This document shows, piece after piece, positions 5,501 through 7,687 of a stretch of DNA of 7,687 nt; the first letter of the stretch is position 1, and the number at the start of each line of letters is the position of its first letter. A program made the position numbers and the translations under genes. Under the pieces are notes generated by a model. That model did no database searches, had not been told where the DNA came from, and saw nothing but the letters and a program-made list of their open reading frames with translations. The DNA comes from Fidelibacterota bacterium (GTDB lineage: Bacteria > Marinisomatota > Marinisomatia > Marinisomatales > UBA1611). The stretch is from the NCBI GenBank assembly GCA_002694025.1, contig NZKX01000016.1:1-7687 (forward strand). Reading direction: 5' to 3'.

Positions 5501-7687
5501 AAAACTTAAGCAAGATATGCTTAAAGAGATTTCTTTAAAAACTAACCTCCTCCAGAAAGCAATTCAAAAGCAGGAAGAATACTCTCAAAATCAAACTGAA
5601 ACGATGGACCAGATAGATCTTCTTGAGCAAGAAGAAAAGGATATCCTAAAAGATATTCTTAAGATGGAGTCTAACATCAGTCGACTCGAAAAACAATGTA
5701 TATCTAGCAAGAAAGAATCTGATAACCTTAAACAGCAACTAGCCCCAATCATTGAAGAAAGTAAAAATAGAAAAGAAAGCATACTAAATAATTTTGATAA
5801 AAGGTTAAGGAACCTGAATAAAGAAGAAAACCTGAAAATTGCTAAAGTTAAGCAGACAATAAACATAGGCATTAAAACTTTTTTCAATAAAGAAGAAACC
5901 AATTTAAAAAAAGAGGTTCTGACCTATAAAAAAGAATTCCAAAAACTAAAACGCGAAAAAGAAAAAATTGCGAAGGATAGGCTCTCAGTTCGTAAGTCTT
6001 TAGAAAATATTAAAAAAGACAAGCTTCCTAAAGTTTTGGACTATAAAAGACAAATATCCTCATTGGAAAAAGATTTAAAATTAGGCCGTCGGCTTCAGGA
6101 AAGATTAGATAATCTAGATTTAAAAAAGAAAGATTGGGATCTTCAACTGCAGTCTGAAGAATCATTAAGAGACCAATCTGTATCAGCATTGGAAAAATCT
6201 ATTTTAAGAAAAAGATCAAAAGAATATCATTCATTTATAAAAACGGGATTAGATCGCCTTGAAAACGATGGAAATAATGAAGAAGTTGCACGCAACATGA
6301 TAAAAGAAAGTGTATCCATAGACATAAATGAAATAGAAAATTTTGATAAAGCTTTTATGCGTTTTAAAAAGAGATACGATCTTTTTATGACTCGATACAG
6401 AAAGAGAACCAAAGAAATTCTAATCAAGCTTAGGCCGCATGGTGGGAAGAAAATAAATATACTAAAAAAAATGAGTTCTCTTAAAAGTAAAATGAATCAT
6501 GAACAACTAATGATTCAAAAATGGGTAGGAAAATTTGAAACAAAAAATGAGAAACTCATTCAAATTGAAGGTGAGTTTTCTAGAGTTAAAACTGATACAG
6601 AAAACAAAGTTAAAAATCTTAATTCTCAAATTAAAAGTATTCCTAATAAAAAGAAACGCGCAATAGAAGAAGCTAAAATGGAATTAATACAAATTCCAAA
6701 AGATATGGGTAAAGAGAAGTCATCACTAGTATTGGAAAAAGAAGAGGCATTACATGGGTTTGATGTAGAACTTGCAAATCATGAGTTAACCATAGCGCTC
6801 AATCAAACTGAAGATAGAATTTTAAATTATCTTAACCAAATTGATCAAAACAATAATGAGATCAAAAATTATAAGTTGTCCTGTAAAAAAATCAAAATTT
6901 CTAAATCATCGTTAAAGTTAAAATTAGATAAAATTTCAAAAAACATTGAAAAAATCAAACAAGGACATGGGATTTATAAAGACTCATTTAATAATGATTC
7001 TATGGATAGTCAACAAAGACTCAATACAAACCAAAAAGACCAGATCACTCTAGAAAAGAAACTAGATAATCTAAAAAAGAAAGATTTAGAAACAAGAAAT
7101 GATCTGCAAAAAATTGAGCAAGAACTGATTACTTCAAATAAATATCAAAAAGATCTTCTAAACAAAATTTCAGACCAAGAAAAGATTTTGAAAATTAGAA
7201 ATAAAACTAATTCTAAAAATATCCATACCAATGAAAGGAGAAAAATTTTATTTCAGTTTGAAAAAGATCTAAAAATTAATATTCAAAGATTAGAACAAAT
7301 CATTACTGAGATGAGCCGTTTTATTGATTCTTTACAAAATGACCAATCAGAGTTAGAAAGTGAGGTAAGTCTTATTGATCATGATAAAGAACTATACGAG
7401 AGAGATTTAAAAAGATATGAAGCTATATTATTTGATAATAAAGGGCATTTAAAACGTCTGTCAACAGACTACCAAGCCACCCTAAATAACTTTTTAAAAA
7501 TAAAAAGTCTATATCCAACTTATAATGTGATGATCAATGAGCGAATAGCAAACCTCTACTCATTGATAGATACTAAAATTAAAGACAAAGAGGGAATAAA
7601 AACTGAACTAGAGAATATTAATCAAAGCCTCAAAGATAGAAGAATAGAAATGGCAATGCTTGATAAAGAAATTTCAAAGATTCACAG
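2586..7687 (+). CDS. Giant protein: winged helix, DRR linker, PilM-like domain, very long coiled coil (partial)
   Basis: The frame is open from ATG 2586 to the window edge: 1700 full codons, no stop, C-terminus missing. In-frame stop TAG at 2553 with no start codon after it makes 2586 the first possible start. Residues 19-91 look like an ArsR-type winged helix (helix-turn-helix ASQIANSI...KEKIYYHIKNL, then wing and 'TAKEF'). Residues 132-194 are basic, with DRR at 172, 178 and 184 and related ERR/GRR at 136 and 142. Residues about 236-557 resemble PilM-type actin-like proteins: LLLYIGHLKTHVVL (409-422), LPKGL (434-438) and FISGPGSHIKGL (527-538, like the adenosine motif), followed by 'IPVENLS'. 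The usual phosphate-motif Asp residues appear to be Gln239 and Tyr412, so ATP hydrolysis is doubtful. From about 575 onward the chain is Lys/Glu/Leu/Ile-rich coiled coil with few prolines and only two Trp (1184, 1313). No signal peptide or membrane segment is visible, so it is probably cytoplasmic. Function unknown; a scaffold, tether or filament role is inference. Confidence 0.93.
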   Translation, partial: MAEQIKDQIRISNPKAKKILKKDITKKLLKCFNEKPKTASQIANSISFPKEKIYYHIKNLISLDILFIAETNMVKGIVQKSFLPTAKEFFFDDFDENESHDVSDKIENKNISKEIGFSQSQTSFKKGSFTPRNNYERRRNIGRRVLVRRVLKSKRNGDKQFKNNNDKRKNKDRRIYKDRRSFYDRRVSLLRNGDQYSDNTSYKKKNIKNYSYPNSFRSNKIKNTLLRLNGIQEAMTFVQSGNQVTYLRCSLNTQGFSIKRTSSFELPIRVKNAVIESLPQLIINVFYQDFNERDKQSVYLAIHSDSYKCEMTYLNIKGKSQKLFEKNLIENLSHSYNASKADTIFDYERNERGLNNATVSFTTDRKKIDSHYKVLNKSGLQLRYVTTIPKILFNIYQYYNMNLKSEFSLLLYIGHLKTHVVLCSGSEILDSLDLPKGLYFFIKSIKQLSKNEIDAAEKFKEALHFLSFYGFENFIHKLENNISSKDAKSVLEDVIESFSLDLKEAIFRFENSIKQRQNLKVDIQEMFISGPGSHIKGLSLELSNRIKIPVENLSSIIESQLIERKTSKKINLGLFKKHTLKSKKENSTVRLNKLKEKITSLEGEIESNLSPESAKYSIARLEIEKNRKIKSIELANKNLIRTSKEFKILKKEFEKDQKELHSNLKATKSKLENQKEKLFNQYEEHEEINKRISELDYESDSQKQQTNDKKIASQIDKGRDLQLSARQRALLNDKKESFETEIDDLETRSVNFHETLQKYDQHLSYGYEEVEEFQYLQESLKGLSRAFKQSFLDKMKQVDLINKEDLLTLQQAGYLITKNTKRIDQIRDSFTLAIDSNANAIETKFIDGDKGLEIKEKLVKILDLIRVAPENLIYLKNQCNVILKINNDIKEIRLERDKKTDEINKSKMSKREKNQAIIGVKNNIDLQERDLKEKEDLRLKNLSLLNYVRESIEMNDELDHHNGILKELKPRKKLKQDMLKEISLKTNLLQKAIQKQEEYSQNQTETMDQIDLLEQEEKDILKDILKMESNISRLEKQCISSKKESDNLKQQLAPIIEESKNRKESILNNFDKRLRNLNKEENLKIAKVKQTINIGIKTFFNKEETNLKKEVLTYKKEFQKLKREKEKIAKDRLSVRKSLENIKKDKLPKVLDYKRQISSLEKDLKLGRRLQERLDNLDLKKKDWDLQLQSEESLRDQSVSALEKSILRKRSKEYHSFIKTGLDRLENDGNNEEVARNMIKESVSIDINEIENFDKAFMRFKKRYDLFMTRYRKRTKEILIKLRPHGGKKINILKKMSSLKSKMNHEQLMIQKWVGKFETKNEKLIQIEGEFSRVKTDTENKVKNLNSQIKSIPNKKKRAIEEAKMELIQIPKDMGKEKSSLVLEKEEALHGFDVELANHELTIALNQTEDRILNYLNQIDQNNNEIKNYKLSCKKIKISKSSLKLKLDKISKNIEKIKQGHGIYKDSFNNDSMDSQQRLNTNQKDQITLEKKLDNLKKKDLETRNDLQKIEQELITSNKYQKDLLNKISDQEKILKIRNKTNSKNIHTNERRKILFQFEKDLKINIQRLEQIITEMSRFIDSLQNDQSELESEVSLIDHDKELYERDLKRYEAILFDNKGHLKRLSTDYQATLNNFLKIKSLYPTYNVMINERIANLYSLIDTKIKDKEGIKTELENINQSLKDRRIEMAMLDKEISKIH

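Noticed and set aside
4184..6427. Several long open frames on the minus strand (about 4184-4534, 4621-4938, 5591-5902, 6227-6427)
   Set aside because: They lie antisense within the continuous giant frame. Their Leu/Phe/Ser-rich translations are what the reverse complement of Lys/Glu/Asn-rich coding DNA gives, and no family features are visible.
4308..7687. SMC/Rad50/RecN-type ATPase identity for the coiled-coil protein
   Set aside because: The N-terminal part has no Walker A P-loop; GPGSHIKG (530-537) is not GxxxxGK[ST] and fits the actin-like adenosine loop better. The head is a winged helix and not an ABC-type lobe. The unseen C-terminus could still hold a surprise.
2586..7687. Frameshift, in-frame stop or pseudogene in the giant ORF
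   Set aside because: Codon-by-codon reading from 2586 to 7685 found no stop, and the amino-acid character stays consistent throughout.

Overview
The window is strongly AT-rich bacterial DNA with every supported gene on the + strand. One gene ends with TGA and the others with TAA, Trp is TGG, and the long frames contain no in-frame TGA, so the standard bacterial code fits. Nothing in the sequence fixes the phylum. The combination of AT-rich housekeeping genes and a very long coiled-coil gene would suit an uncultured environmental (for example marine) lineage, but that is only a guess.

Layout: (1) The window opens inside the last 60 codons of a MiaB/MtaB-type tRNA methylthiotransferase, covering its TRAM-like tail. 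(2) After 26 bases comes a complete 624-residue ABC-F ATPase with two intact nucleotide-binding domains, a ribosome-associated translation factor and not a transporter. These two genes probably share a transcript and both serve translation. (3) About 400 bases of very AT-rich non-coding DNA follow, with repeated TTGTAA/TTACAA hexamers, one perfect 12-bp palindrome built from them, and a second short inverted repeat. (4) A possible 30-codon hydrophobic mini-ORF with a good ribosome binding site ends one base before the next start codon. (5) A giant ORF begins at 2586 and is still open at the end of the window, with 1700 codons visible.

The giant ORF is the notable part. Reading it codon by codon gives an N-terminal winged helix-turn-helix, a basic linker with period-six DRR repeats, a region resembling the actin-like fold of PilM/FtsA-type proteins but lacking canonical phosphate-binding aspartates, and then more than 1100 residues of charged coiled coil. 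I know of no described protein with this architecture. It could link a DNA- or nucleoid-binding head and a PilM-like adaptor to a long rod, as a cytoskeletal or tethering protein. That role is inference only, and the C-terminus and downstream genes lie outside the window.
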